Origin: Allobosea robiniae
GTDB taxonomy: Bacteria; Pseudomonadota; Alphaproteobacteria; Rhizobiales; Beijerinckiaceae
Assembly (NCBI RefSeq): GCF_900102525.1
Contig: NZ_FNBZ01000004.1
Location: 186,001 to 250,000, forward strand
DNA length: 64,000 nucleotides
Direction of reading: 5' to 3'
Below are positions 19,188 through 32,320 of this stretch, piece after piece; the first letter of the stretch is position 1; each line of letters opens with the position of its first letter. Position numbers and translations under genes: made by a program. The notes beneath the pieces were generated by a model, which saw nothing but the letters and a program-made list of their open reading frames with translations, was not told where the DNA came from and searched no databases.

Positions 19188-19379
19188 ATGGGCAGCACCA
19201 CCGACAAGATCAAGGGCCTGGCCAACGAGGCCGCCGGCAACGTCAAGCAGGCCGCCGGCAAGGCGTTCAACAAGCCGGACCTCGAAGCCGAGGGCGCCGC
19301 CCAGGAGCTGAAGGGCGAGGCCCAGCAGGCGCTGGGCAAGGGCAAGGACGCGGTCAAGAAGGCCGTCGACAAGGTCTGA
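19188..19379 (+). CDS. CsbD family stress protein
   Basis: The product is a 63-residue hydrophilic protein with the CsbD pattern: DKIKGLANEAAGNVKQAAGK followed by ELKGEAQQALGKGKDAVKKA. These small proteins accumulate in general stress responses; their molecular role is unknown. AGGAG lies about 10 bases before the ATG at 19188. Confidence 0.93.
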   Translation: MGSTTDKIKGLANEAAGNVKQAAGKAFNKPDLEAEGAAQELKGEAQQALGKGKDAVKKAVDKV

Positions 19380-19396
19380 GGCATCCGCTTCAAAGC

Positions 19397-19424
19397 AAAA
19401 GGGCCGCCGAAAGGCGGCCCTTTT
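19397..19424. terminator. Bidirectional terminator between csbD and dnaJ
   Basis: AAAAGGGCCGCC (19397-19408) pairs with GGCGGCCCTTTT (19413-19424) across a GAAA loop. The A-run and T-run make it usable for both convergent genes. Confidence 0.93.
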
Positions 19425-19444
19425 CATATCGGTGCAGCGATGCT

Positions 19445-20581
19445 TCAGGCCGTGCCGCCGAAACCGCCGAGGAAATCCTTGACCCGGCCGAAGAAGCCGG
19501 CGGTCTCCGGATGGTTGTTGTGCGAGCTCTCGCGCTCGAACTCCTCCAGCAACTCGCGCTGGCGGGCCGTCAATTTCTGCGGCGTCTCGACCACGACCTG
19601 GATGTAGAGGTCGCCGACATCGCGCGAGCGCAGCACGCTCATGCCCTTGGCCTTCAGGCGGAACTGCTTTCCGGTCTGGGTGCCCTCGGGAATCTTGACC
19701 CGCGCCTGCTCGCCCGACAGCGTCGGCACTTCGATCTCGCCGCCGAGCGCGGCGGAAGCCAGCCCGATCGGCACGCGGCAGAACAGGTCGGCGCCATCGC
19801 GCTGGAAGATCGCGTGCGGCTTGATCGAGAGGAAGATGTAGAGATCGCCCGCGGGCCCGCCGCGCAGGCCCGCTTCGCCCTCGCCGGCCAGGCGGATGCG
19901 CGTGCCGTCCTCGACGCCGGCGGGGATGTTGACCGAGAGCGTGCGCTCGCGCGTGACGCGCCCGGCGCCCTGGCAGTTCTTGCAGGGATCGTCGATGACC
20001 TCGCCGCGGCCCGAGCAGGTCGGGCATGTCCGCTCGACCGAGAAGAAGCCCTGATTGGCACGGACGCGGCCATGGCCGCCGCAGGTCGGGCACTGGCGCG
20101 ATTTCGAGCCGGGCTTGGCGCCGGTGCCGGAGCAGGAGTCGCAGGAGATCGAGGTCGGCACCCGGATCGATTCGTTCTTGCCGGTGAAGGCCTCTTCCAG
20201 CCCGATCTCGAGATTGTAGCGCAGGTCGGCGCCGCGCTCGCGGCCATTGGCGCCGCGCGCGCCGCCGCGCCGGGCATCGCCGAAGAAGGAATCGAAGATA
20301 TCCGACATGAAGTCGGAGAAATCGGCATTGCCGCCGGGGCCACCGCCGCCGCCGTTCTCGAAGGCCTGATGGCCGAAGCGGTCATAGGCCGAGCGCTTCT
20401 GGCCGTCCGAGAGGACCTGATAGGCCTCGTTGATTTCCTTGAACTTGATCTCGGCTTCCTTGTCGCCGGGATTCTTGTCGGGATGATGCTGCATCGCGAG
20501 CTTGCGGAAGGAGCCCTTGAGCTCGACCTCCGTCACGGTCCGGCTGACGCCGAGAATCTCGTAGTAATCGCGTTTCGACAT
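19445..20581 (-). CDS. dnaJ: Chaperone protein DnaJ
   Basis: The product has 378 residues, the usual length. The J domain carries the HPD motif at residues 33-35; a Gly/Phe-rich linker follows; then come four zinc-binding CxxCxGxG repeats ([32 protein letters not shown]) and the C-terminal substrate-binding domains. It stimulates DnaK's ATPase and delivers clients. The ATG at 20581 begins [12 protein letters not shown]; longer frames upstream lie in the intergenic repeat. Confidence 0.98.
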   Translation of the reverse strand: MSKRDYYEILGVSRTVTEVELKGSFRKLAMQHHPDKNPGDKEAEIKFKEINEAYQVLSDGQKRSAYDRFGHQAFENGGGGGPGGNADFSDFMSDIFDSFFGDARRGGARGANGRERGADLRYNLEIGLEEAFTGKNESIRVPTSISCDSCSGTGAKPGSKSRQCPTCGGHGRVRANQGFFSVERTCPTCSGRGEVIDDPCKNCQGAGRVTRERTLSVNIPAGVEDGTRIRLAGEGEAGLRGGPAGDLYIFLSIKPHAIFQRDGADLFCRVPIGLASAALGGEIEVPTLSGEQARVKIPEGTQTGKQFRLKAKGMSVLRSRDVGDLYIQVVVETPQKLTARQRELLEEFERESSHNNHPETAGFFGRVKDFLGGFGGTA

Positions 20582-20613
20582 CGAAATGTCTGTCCCCGCA
20601 GCTTTGACGCGGC

Positions 20614-20684
20614 ATGGCCGGGCAGCGAGCCCGGCCATCCGTACAGCATGCAATTCCTGGACGCGATGACCGGGTCGAGCCCGG
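20614..20684. repeat. REP-like inverted repeat pair between dnaK and dnaJ
   Basis: Unit 1: ATGGCCGGGC/GCCCGGCCAT (20614-20623, 20629-20638). Unit 2: CCGGG/CCCGG (20670-20674, 20680-20684). Both have 5-nt loops. The element sits between co-directional dnaK and dnaJ and could stabilise the upstream dnaK message. Confidence 0.7.
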
Positions 20685-20715
20685 CCAAAACGTCGCTTGC
20701 GTTACGAGCGCGCGA

Positions 20716-22632
<1,917 letters not shown>

Positions 22633-22777
22633 GGATGGGATCCCTTTCGATTGAGCAGATCGCCGACCTGCGACGGTTGTCCGTCGCCTGCCGGCCCATG
22701 GACCGGATCGCCCCCGCTTCAGCGGCGAACGAAACCGGCATTCCACGTTTGACGGTGGTTAAACCGCCCCTTGGCGG

Positions 22778-22810
22778 CGTATATAGTGAGGGTGTTCCAC
22801 CCCTTGCAAG
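22778..22810 (-). promoter_or_regulatory. Candidate heat-shock (RpoH) promoter of dnaK
   Basis: On the minus strand CTTG (22810-22807) is followed after about 19 nt by ACTATATACG (22787-22778), which fits the alphaproteobacterial RpoH -10 pattern CyTATnTnnG in 9 of 10 positions. The spacing is one or two bases longer than usual. The rest of 22633-22953 holds no gene that I can support. Confidence 0.45.
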
Positions 22811-22953
22811 ACAGGCGAGCCGATTAAGCAACGGGGAGCACCGGCCGGGCTGCCCGCGAAACGCGCTTTCCGGCGGGGTGTGGCCTTCCCGTCCTTGTCT
22901 AACCCGGCTCGCGCCTGCATGCAGAAAGGCCGTTCAGGCTTCACTGGGCCGCC

Positions 22954-23826
22954 ATGACTCGACCGATGCGCCTTATCCTGGCCTCGATAGCCCTCGCCAC
23001 GGCCGCAACCGTGGCGCATGCGCAGCCGCTGCAACTGCCCGGCGCCCAGCCGTTCAACGCGCCCGGAACCCAGCAGGCCGCGCCCTCCCGGCCCGGCGCC
23101 CCGGCAGCGCCACGCCCGCCCAGCATGCCCGCCATCAAGGTCGCCGGCGAGGATGCCATCATCGGCAAGACCCTGCACCGCCACGGCCATCACGGCGAGG
23201 CGGTGTTCTCGAAGACGGCGACGGGCTATGGCCTCAAGCTCAATCTCGACGGCTTCCAGAGCACGAACCTCGTCGAGCCCTGCGCCGTCTCCTTCGGCGA
23301 CGCGCCTCTCCCCGTCACGGCGCTCGGGCGCCCGGCCGGCGTGCCGCGCTATCGGCTGGAGGCGCCGATCTGCCCGATCGTCTTCGACGTGCTCGACGGC
23401 GCCTTCCTCGTGGTCGAGCCGACGGAGCCCTGCGTCGTCCAGGCCGCGCAATGCCGGATCGACCCGCGCGGGCTGTGGGGCCCCGATGCGCGTGTGGTTT
23501 CAGGGCAGGCCAAGGAGATCGAGCGCGCGCGCGGCGTCGCCGAGCGCGCCGTGCGCGAGGGCTACCGGACGCTGACCGCCAAATCCGACGCCATCGAGCA
23601 GCGCGTGCTCGCGCGCGAGCAGGCCGGCTTCTCGGCCGAGCGCGAGATGATCTGCCGGGATTTCCAGCGCGAGGGCCAGTTCGGCTTCTGCGGCGCGCGG
23701 GTCACCGAGGCGCGGGCCGCCTCGCTGCGCGCCCGGCTCGGCCTCAACACCGAGCCGAAGGCCGCCGCGACCAAGCCGAGGCCACGCCCGAAGCCTGCGC
23801 CGCTCTCGCTGACGCCGACGCAATAG
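22954..23826 (+). CDS. Hypothetical secreted protein
   Basis: The product has 290 residues with a signal peptide (ending AHAQ), a Pro/Ala-rich linker (residues 25-58), and a folded part with paired cysteines (EPCAVSF, APICPIVF, EPCVVQAAQC, MICRDFQ, FGFCGARV). The C-terminal third is helical and charged and ends in a Lys/Pro-rich tail. I do not recognise the family; the even set of cysteines suggests disulfides in the periplasm. Divergent from dnaK. Confidence 0.72.
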   Translation: MTRPMRLILASIALATAATVAHAQPLQLPGAQPFNAPGTQQAAPSRPGAPAAPRPPSMPAIKVAGEDAIIGKTLHRHGHHGEAVFSKTATGYGLKLNLDGFQSTNLVEPCAVSFGDAPLPVTALGRPAGVPRYRLEAPICPIVFDVLDGAFLVVEPTEPCVVQAAQCRIDPRGLWGPDARVVSGQAKEIERARGVAERAVREGYRTLTAKSDAIEQRVLAREQAGFSAEREMICRDFQREGQFGFCGARVTEARAASLRARLGLNTEPKAAATKPRPRPKPAPLSLTPTQ

Positions 23827-23893
23827 CGGGGCAGAGCACTGTCATAGAGCGCTGTCGTCCCGTGTCTGCGCGTGCGAGATGACAGCGGTGGCT

Positions 23894-26690
<2,797 letters not shown>

Positions 26691-26695
26691 GGACG

Positions 26696-26724
26696 AGGTT
26701 AGGCGCAGCGCCGCCGCTTGGCAA
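26696..26724 (-). promoter_or_regulatory. Sigma-70 promoter of thiC
   Basis: On the minus strand TTGCCA (26724-26719) and TAACCT (26701-26696) are 17 nt apart. The predicted start of transcription (about 26690) coincides with the first base of riboswitch stem P1, which supports both calls. Confidence 0.7.
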
Positions 26725-26762
26725 CGGGCTGTGCAAAGGTCTGGTCGGATAGGACGGAGGGC

Positions 26763-26960
26763 TCAGACAGTCAGGTCGACCAGCGTGCCCTGCCCGGCCG
26801 GCAGCGCGGCTTGCGTCTGCTCGGCGCTCTGCTGGAGCATGGCGACCAGAGCCTGATCGGCCTGCGCATTCTGCCTGAGCATCTCGACGGACAGCGCCTG
26901 CTGGGTCGAGGCGGCCTGCATCGTGACGATGCTCTGGGCAAGGGAAACGGTGTCGCTCAT
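26763..26960 (-). CDS. YjfB-like small putative motility protein
   Basis: The product has 65 residues, is Gln/Ala-rich and helical (VSLAQSIVTMQAASTQQALS then VEMLRQNAQADQALVAMLQQ). It resembles the YjfB family of putative motility proteins, whose function is unknown. The ATG at 26960 has no strong ribosome site, so the start is uncertain. It lies just upstream of the thiC promoter on the same strand. Confidence 0.6.
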   Translation of the reverse strand: MSDTVSLAQSIVTMQAASTQQALSVEMLRQNAQADQALVAMLQQSAEQTQAALPAGQGTLVDLTV

Positions 26961-27008
26961 GGCGGGCACCCTAGCCGGGCAACCCTACCAAATCCTCAAC
27001 CCGGTCGC

Positions 27009-27281
27009 TCAAGGTGCGATGATCGAGGGCACCGGCTTGGGCATCGGCGGATCGCGCTCGGGCCGAACCTGCGCCTTGTCCTCGCCGGTACCGCGCTTTT
27101 CGTCGCGGGGCGCCACAGTGTTGGGCGTCGTCGGACGAGCCGCCTCCCCCGATCGCGGCGCCGGCGGCACGCCGGGAGCCTGCGGCCTGGCCGGAGGCGA
27201 TACCGTCTGCGCCTGCACCGGCACTGCACCAGGCAGGCTGGCGGCCAGTAATCCAGCCAGAACCGGAACGAACTTTCTCAT
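27009..27281 (-). CDS. Small secreted proline-rich protein
   Basis: The product has 90 residues. A signal peptide (MRKFVPVLAGLLAASLPGAVPVQAQ) is followed by a Pro/Ala/Arg-rich, presumably disordered chain. No family recognised. GGGAGA lies before the ATG. The style of the mature part resembles the linker of the OmpA-type protein encoded just upstream. Confidence 0.62.
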   Translation of the reverse strand: MRKFVPVLAGLLAASLPGAVPVQAQTVSPPARPQAPGVPPAPRSGEAARPTTPNTVAPRDEKRGTGEDKAQVRPERDPPMPKPVPSIIAP

Positions 27282-27381
27282 GGCGGCATCTCCCTTCGGC
27301 CTGGACCATTGCTTGTCGCATTTTCTTCACGCGAACCGGTGCCCACCTCGCTCGAAAATGCTCTGTCCTCCGCAAATGAAA

Positions 27382-27413
27382 CAGGCGCAGGGAACGGGTG
27401 TTCCCTGCGCCTG
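27382..27413 (-). terminator. Terminator hairpin after the OmpA-type gene
   Basis: Perfect 13-bp arms (27382-27394 and 27401-27413) with a 6-nt loop; on the minus strand the stem is followed by TTTCATTT. It lies 41 bases after the stop of the OmpA-type gene. Confidence 0.8.
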
Positions 27414-27454
27414 CGGAAGAGCGGGGCTGCCTGGAAAGCCGCCCCGCCCGGGTG

Positions 27455-29581
27455 TCACTGGTTCTGGCCGTTGAGCAGCGGCGTGATGCGCCGGAGCGTG
27501 ACGCGCCGGTTCTCGCGGGAAGCCTCCTGCGTGTTCACCTTCAGGTACTGCTCGCCATAGCCTTGGGTCGTCAGGTTCTCCGGCGGGATCTGGAAGTCGC
27601 GCGTCAGGATCTCCGCGACCGACTCCGCCCGGCGATCGGAGAGCGAGAGATTGTCGACATCGGCGCCGACCGCGTCGGTGTGGCCCTCGACGAGGAAGAC
27701 CTCGTTGGGCGAGCGCTGCAGGGCGCGCTTCACCGAATCCGCGATCACCGAAAGGCGGCGCGCCTGATCCTGCCCCACCTGCCAGGAGCCGGTATCGAAA
27801 TTGATCGTATCGATATCGACACTGCGCATGCGGGCGCGCAGATCCGGCGAGTAGCGGACCTCGTCCAGCGTGTATCGGCGCGGAATCGCGGCGATCGGCG
27901 GGGCGGTGATCGTCTCGTAGATCAGGTCCTCGTCGGCCTGGTCCGCATCGACGATATAGCGCTCGCGCGGGATCGGCAGCGGCGGCGGCGGCAGCACGAC
28001 GACATCGTCGGCAAAGCGCCCCGGACGGTCGCGCAGCGTGTTGTCGATGATGATCACCTCGCGGTTGTCCCGGTCGATGCGGGTGCGGCGGATCAGCCGG
28101 CCCTGCTCGTCCGTGACGGTGACGATCCGTGTGCCGTCGGGGCGCTCGAAGATCGTGCGGTTCTCGTCGCCACGGCGTTCGGAGCGGCCCTGCCAGCCGA
28201 GATCGCGGAAGCGCTGGTCCTCGTCGCGGCGGATGATGGCGCGGCCGTCATCGTCGCGGATGATGGTGCGGCCGGGCTCGCGGATGATGGTGAGGTCGCC
28301 CTCGCGCTGCTCCCGCCGCTCGCGGCGGATGTCGTCGAAGCGCTCGGCGCCCTGCGTCGCCATGATGCCACCGATGACGCCGGCGCCGAGGCCGATCGCA
28401 CCGGCCACGCCCGGCGAGATGCCGCCGCGGCGGCCCTCACGCTGGGGCGGCTGGCCGGGAGGTCCGGCTGGCGGCTGGCCCGGAGCGGCGCCCGGCTGCG
28501 CGGGAGCAGCCGTACCTGGCGCTCCACCGGAAGGCATGCCGGGAGCCGTGCGTCCCGGCTGGACCGGCGCGGCACCGGCGGGCGGCGTCGGGACTGCGGC
28601 GCCCGGCTGTGCAGGAGCCGGAGCGCCCGGCGTCCCGGCCGGAGGCGTTCCCGGAGCCGGGCGCGACGGCCGCGTCGGAGCCGTCCCTGCAGGCGGCGTC
28701 GGAACGGTCGCATCCGGCTGGACGGGAGCACCGGGCTGCGGCGCTGCGGCCGGCGGGCGCTGCCGGTCCGGCGCAGCCGAAGGCGGAACGGCCGGGCCGC
28801 CACGCGGAACCGCAGAGGGCGGCGCGCCGGCACCGGGCTGGGACGGAGCGGCCGGCGCCGTCGCAGGCGGCGTTCCCGGCGGGCGGGGCTGGGTCGGCGC
28901 AGCCGAGGGCGGAACAGCCGGGCCACCACGCGGAACCGCAGAGGGCGGTGCGCCGGCACCGGGCTGGGACGGAGCGGCCGGCGCCGTCGCAGGCGGCGTT
29001 CCCGGCGGGCGGGGCTGGGTCGGCGCAGCCGAAGGCGGAACAGCCGGGCCGCCACGCGGAACGGTTGATGGCGATGCGCCGGCCGGCGGCGCGGGCGGCT
29101 GAGGCGCGGTACGCGGCGCCGAGGGCACCGTCGGCCCGGCCGGCGGACGCGGTGGTGTCGGGCGGGCGGCCGGGGCCTCCCGGGGAGATGGCGCGGCATT
29201 CGGCGCGGGGCGAGGCGCAGCAGGCACCTCACGCGGCATCGCCGGGCGCTCGGGCTGCGGACGCGCGGCCGGGGGCTCGGCGCGCGGCGCGGGCATGGCG
29301 GGAGGCTGCGGCCGGGGTGCCGCCGGAGCGGGCTGCATCTGCGGCGGGCGCGGCGCATGCGGCTGGGCGGGGGCGCTCGGGGCAGCAGGGCGTTCCGGGC
29401 CACGCTGACCGGGCTGTGCGCCTGGCTGCTGCGGGCGCCGCGGCCCGCGCGGATCATCCTTGTCTCCGGGACCGGGGGCCTGTGCGACCCGGTATCCGGC
29501 CTCGGCGAAGGCCTGCCCGGCTTGCGAAAGGACGAGGGCCGGCAGGACGGTCCCGACCAGCAACCAGCGTTTCGTGCGCAT
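27455..29581 (-). CDS. OmpA-family protein with long proline-rich repeat linker
   Basis: The product has 708 residues. It has a signal peptide (ending AFAEAG), then more than 300 residues of Pro/Ala/Gly-rich, low-complexity sequence including a 42-residue tandem repeat, then a Gly-rich hydrophobic stretch (GVAGAIGLGAGVIGGI), an Arg-rich region with REQREGDLTIIREPGRTIIR, and a C-terminal OmpA peptidoglycan-binding domain (INFDTGSWQVGQDQARRLSV, VEGHTDAVGADVDNLSLSDR, NRRVTLRRI). The OmpA domain should bind peptidoglycan in the periplasm; the linker could span the cell wall. There is no N-terminal beta-barrel. Confidence 0.93.
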   Translation of the reverse strand: MRTKRWLLVGTVLPALVLSQAGQAFAEAGYRVAQAPGPGDKDDPRGPRRPQQPGAQPGQRGPERPAAPSAPAQPHAPRPPQMQPAPAAPRPQPPAMPAPRAEPPAARPQPERPAMPREVPAAPRPAPNAAPSPREAPAARPTPPRPPAGPTVPSAPRTAPQPPAPPAGASPSTVPRGGPAVPPSAAPTQPRPPGTPPATAPAAPSQPGAGAPPSAVPRGGPAVPPSAAPTQPRPPGTPPATAPAAPSQPGAGAPPSAVPRGGPAVPPSAAPDRQRPPAAAPQPGAPVQPDATVPTPPAGTAPTRPSRPAPGTPPAGTPGAPAPAQPGAAVPTPPAGAAPVQPGRTAPGMPSGGAPGTAAPAQPGAAPGQPPAGPPGQPPQREGRRGGISPGVAGAIGLGAGVIGGIMATQGAERFDDIRRERREQREGDLTIIREPGRTIIRDDDGRAIIRRDEDQRFRDLGWQGRSERRGDENRTIFERPDGTRIVTVTDEQGRLIRRTRIDRDNREVIIIDNTLRDRPGRFADDVVVLPPPPLPIPRERYIVDADQADEDLIYETITAPPIAAIPRRYTLDEVRYSPDLRARMRSVDIDTINFDTGSWQVGQDQARRLSVIADSVKRALQRSPNEVFLVEGHTDAVGADVDNLSLSDRRAESVAEILTRDFQIPPENLTTQGYGEQYLKVNTQEASRENRRVTLRRITPLLNGQNQ
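28777..29072. repeat. 126-bp in-frame tandem repeat inside the OmpA-type gene
   Basis: The same sequence recurs with an exact 126-base period (for example GGCGGAAC at 28782, 28908 and 29034), giving a little over two copies that differ by few bases. It encodes a 42-residue Pro/Ala-rich unit. The near-identity suggests recent slippage or recombination. Confidence 0.9.
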
Positions 29582-29693
29582 TTTCTTTTCCCGTCGTTCG
29601 TTTCAACGTGCAGGTATCAGGCCGCCTCCGGCCTGAACCCCCGATGAAGCGAAAACGGCAGGAATCGGGCAGCGGTTCCGCCGCCCTGCCGAT

Positions 29694-30596
29694 TTAGATG
29701 CCGGCCTCAGCCTTCACATAGGCCGCGATCTCGGCATGGGTCGCGAACCAGCAATCGCCCTTCGCCTTGGCCAGCCGGACCAGCTCCTCGAGGATCCAGA
29801 AGCGCGAGCGATAGGTGATGACATGCGGATGCATGGTCAGCAGGAAGAGGCCGCCATCCGCATAGGCCCCCTCGAACTCGCGGCGGAATATGTCGAAGAC
29901 CGCTTCCGGCGACGTATAGGGCCGGAGCGCCTGGAAGCGGTTCATGCTGAGATAGGGTGCGTCGTCGCGGATCCACTCGACCGGCAGTTCGACGATGCCG
30001 GTCGCCTCACCCTTCTCGACGATCTCGTAGGGATCGTCATCGGCGAAGAGCGAGCTGTCGTAGAGCAGGCCGAGCTCGCGCTCGATGGCGAGCGTCACCT
30101 CGGAAAAGTCCCAGGACGGGGTGCGCATGCCGACCGGGCGGATGCCGGTGATCGTCTCCAGCGTATCGGCCGAGCGCAGATGCAGTTCGCGCTCGTTCGC
30201 GGCCGGCACCGCCGTGTTGACCTCGTGAATCCAGCCGTGGAGGCCGATCTCGTGGCCGGCGCCGACGATGCGGCGCTGCTCTTCGGGATAGAGCAGGGCG
30301 GTGACGGCCGGCACGAAGAAGCTCGCCGGGATATCGTGCCGCTTCAGCAAATCGAGGATGCGCGGCACGCCGACGCGGTTGCCGTACTGGCCCCAGGAGA
30401 GCCGCCCGACCGACTTACCGCCGTCGCGCAGTTCGTTGGTCTCGTGATCGACGTCGAAGGAGAGGGCGACGGCGCAGCGGGCGCCGTTCTTCCACCTGGC
30501 CGGCTTCAGGTTGCGGCCGGCGCGGACCTGCTCGACCTTGCCGCGCCAGATCTCTTCCGGCCATTGCCAGGGCAGGAGTTCGTTGGCGTCGGTCAT
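29694..30596 (-). CDS. Polysaccharide deacetylase (NodB) family protein, PuuE-like
   Basis: The product has 300 residues. The NodB motifs are visible: LSFDVDHE (metal-binding Asp) and HEIGLHGWIHE (metal-binding His pair), then RTPSWDFS and LTMHPHVI. This length and N-terminal WPEEIWRGK-type lead resemble the cytosolic branch that includes metal-dependent allantoinase PuuE and formamidase-like enzymes, rather than secreted chitin deacetylases; no signal peptide is present. It is the last gene of the ABC-transporter operon, 11 bases after the ATPase gene, so it probably hydrolyses an amide bond of the imported compound. Confidence 0.88.
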   Translation of the reverse strand: MTDANELLPWQWPEEIWRGKVEQVRAGRNLKPARWKNGARCAVALSFDVDHETNELRDGGKSVGRLSWGQYGNRVGVPRILDLLKRHDIPASFFVPAVTALLYPEEQRRIVGAGHEIGLHGWIHEVNTAVPAANERELHLRSADTLETITGIRPVGMRTPSWDFSEVTLAIERELGLLYDSSLFADDDPYEIVEKGEATGIVELPVEWIRDDAPYLSMNRFQALRPYTSPEAVFDIFRREFEGAYADGGLFLLTMHPHVITYRSRFWILEELVRLAKAKGDCWFATHAEIAAYVKAEAGI

Positions 30597-30607
30597 GGCA
30601 GCTCTCC

Positions 30608-32320
30608 TCAGGTCGTAGCAGTGCCCGGCAGCACCGGCACCGCGGCAAGCAGGCGCTTGGTGTAGTCGTGCTGCGGATGGTCGTAGACCGCGCCGGCCGG
30701 GCCGCTCTCGACGATCCGGCCGCGATACATGATCGCGACGCGGTCGCAGAGATGGCGGACGACCGAGAGGTCATGCGAAATGAAGATCAGCGTCAGGTCG
30801 AGTTCCTGCCGCAGGCGGATCAGCAGGTTGATGATCTGCGCCTGGATCGAGACGTCGAGCGAGGCGACCGGCTCGTCGCAGACCACGACATCGGGCTGCA
30901 TCGCGAGGGCGCGGGCAATGGCGACGCGCTGGCGCTGGCCGCCGGAGAACTGATGCGGATAGCGGGTCGCGAAATCGGGATCGAGCCCGACCGCCGCCAG
31001 CCATTGCCGGACATAGGTCTTCGCCTGTGCGCGCTCGACGAGCCCGTGCGCCAGCGGCCCCTCGGCGATGCTGTCGCCCACGGTCATGCGCGGGTTGAGC
31101 GAGGCGAAAGGGTCCTGGAAGATGGTCTGGACGCGGGTCGTGACCTTATGCGGGTTGTCGCCCGCGCTCATCACGGCTGAGCCGTCGATGCGGACCGAGC
31201 CGTGATCCGGCGCATAGATGCCGGCGGCGACGCGCCCGAGCGTCGATTTGCCGGAGCCGGATTCGCCGACGAGGCCGAGCGCCTCGCCGCGCTTCAGCAC
31301 CAGCGTGACATCGTCGACCGCCTGCACCACGGTCGGCGCCTTGGACAGGCCGGCCTTCTGGGCCAGCTTGCGGAACAGGCCGGGCGTCTGGGTGAAGCGC
31401 TTGGCGACATGCTCGATGCGGACATAGTGCACGGCGTCGGCGACGGCAGGCGGCACCTGCCTGGCGAGGCGCGGCGGCGGCGCGATGTCGGAGCCGACGC
31501 CGCCGGCCAAGAGCTTGCCGGGCTCGGAACGCGAGGGCAGGGCGTCGAGCAGGGACTGCGTATAGGGATGCTGCGGATGGGTCAGCACCGCGAGCGTCGG
31601 CCCGGCCTCGACGATCCTGCCGTGGCGCATGACGCAGACATGGTCGGCGAGCGAAGCGACGACGGCGAGGTCATGGCTGATCCAGATCAGCGCCGTGCCG
31701 AGCTCGGCGACCAGCTCCTTCATCTCGGCAAGAATCTCGGCCTGCACGGAGACGTCGAGCGCCGTGGTCGGCTCGTCGCAGATGATCAGCTTCGGCCGGT
31801 GCAGCAGGGCGATCGCGATGGCGACGCGCTGGCGCATGCCGCCGGAAAACTGGTGCGGGTAGAAATCGACCTTGGCTTCCGCGTCGGGAATGCGGACCTG
31901 CGCCAGCGCGGCAACGGCGCGGCGGCGCGCCTCGGCGCCCGACACCGTCTCATGCGCCTCCAGGGCGAGCCTGATCTGCGTACCGATGGTCAGCATCGTG
32001 TTCAGCGTCATCATCGGGTCCTGGAAGACCATCGAGATCTGCTTGCCGCGGATTTTTCGCAGATCCGACGGCGCCAGCCCAACGAGCTCGCGCCCCTCCA
32101 GCTTCACCGAGGAGCCTGCCTCGACGCGGCCCGGCTGGTCGATCAGGCCGATGATCGAGAAGCCGGTGATGCTCTTGCCCGAGCCGGACTCGCCGACGAG
32201 CCCCATCACCTCGCCGCGCTTCAGGGCGAAGGAGACGCCGTCGACCGCCTTCACCACACCGGCGCGGGTATGGAAATGGGTTGTGAGGTCAGTCACTTCG
32301 AGGAGAGGCGCGTCGCTCAT
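30608..32320 (-). CDS. Dual ATPase of a dipeptide/oligopeptide ABC importer (DppD-DppF fusion)
   Basis: The product has 570 residues with two complete ABC modules in one chain: Walker A GESGSGKSIT with signature FSGGMRQRVAIAIAL in the first half and GESGSGKSTLG with FSGGQRQRVAIARAL in the second. Each is followed by the HPQHPYT/HPQHDYT-type oligopeptide C-terminal motif. It powers the two permeases encoded directly upstream. The ATG at 32320 overlaps the stop of the DppC-like gene (ATGA), which fixes the start; the frame is open much further upstream only as an out-of-frame shadow of the permease. Confidence 0.96.
   Translation of the reverse strand: MSDAPLLEVTDLTTHFHTRAGVVKAVDGVSFALKRGEVMGLVGESGSGKSITGFSIIGLIDQPGRVEAGSSVKLEGRELVGLAPSDLRKIRGKQISMVFQDPMMTLNTMLTIGTQIRLALEAHETVSGAEARRRAVAALAQVRIPDAEAKVDFYPHQFSGGMRQRVAIAIALLHRPKLIICDEPTTALDVSVQAEILAEMKELVAELGTALIWISHDLAVVASLADHVCVMRHGRIVEAGPTLAVLTHPQHPYTQSLLDALPSRSEPGKLLAGGVGSDIAPPPRLARQVPPAVADAVHYVRIEHVAKRFTQTPGLFRKLAQKAGLSKAPTVVQAVDDVTLVLKRGEALGLVGESGSGKSTLGRVAAGIYAPDHGSVRIDGSAVMSAGDNPHKVTTRVQTIFQDPFASLNPRMTVGDSIAEGPLAHGLVERAQAKTYVRQWLAAVGLDPDFATRYPHQFSGGQRQRVAIARALAMQPDVVVCDEPVASLDVSIQAQIINLLIRLRQELDLTLIFISHDLSVVRHLCDRVAIMYRGRIVESGPAGAVYDHPQHDYTKRLLAAVPVLPGTATT

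Noticed and set aside
28777-29072. CRISPR-like array
   Set aside because: The repeats are 126 bp, directly adjacent and in frame in a coding region; there are no spacers and no cas genes.
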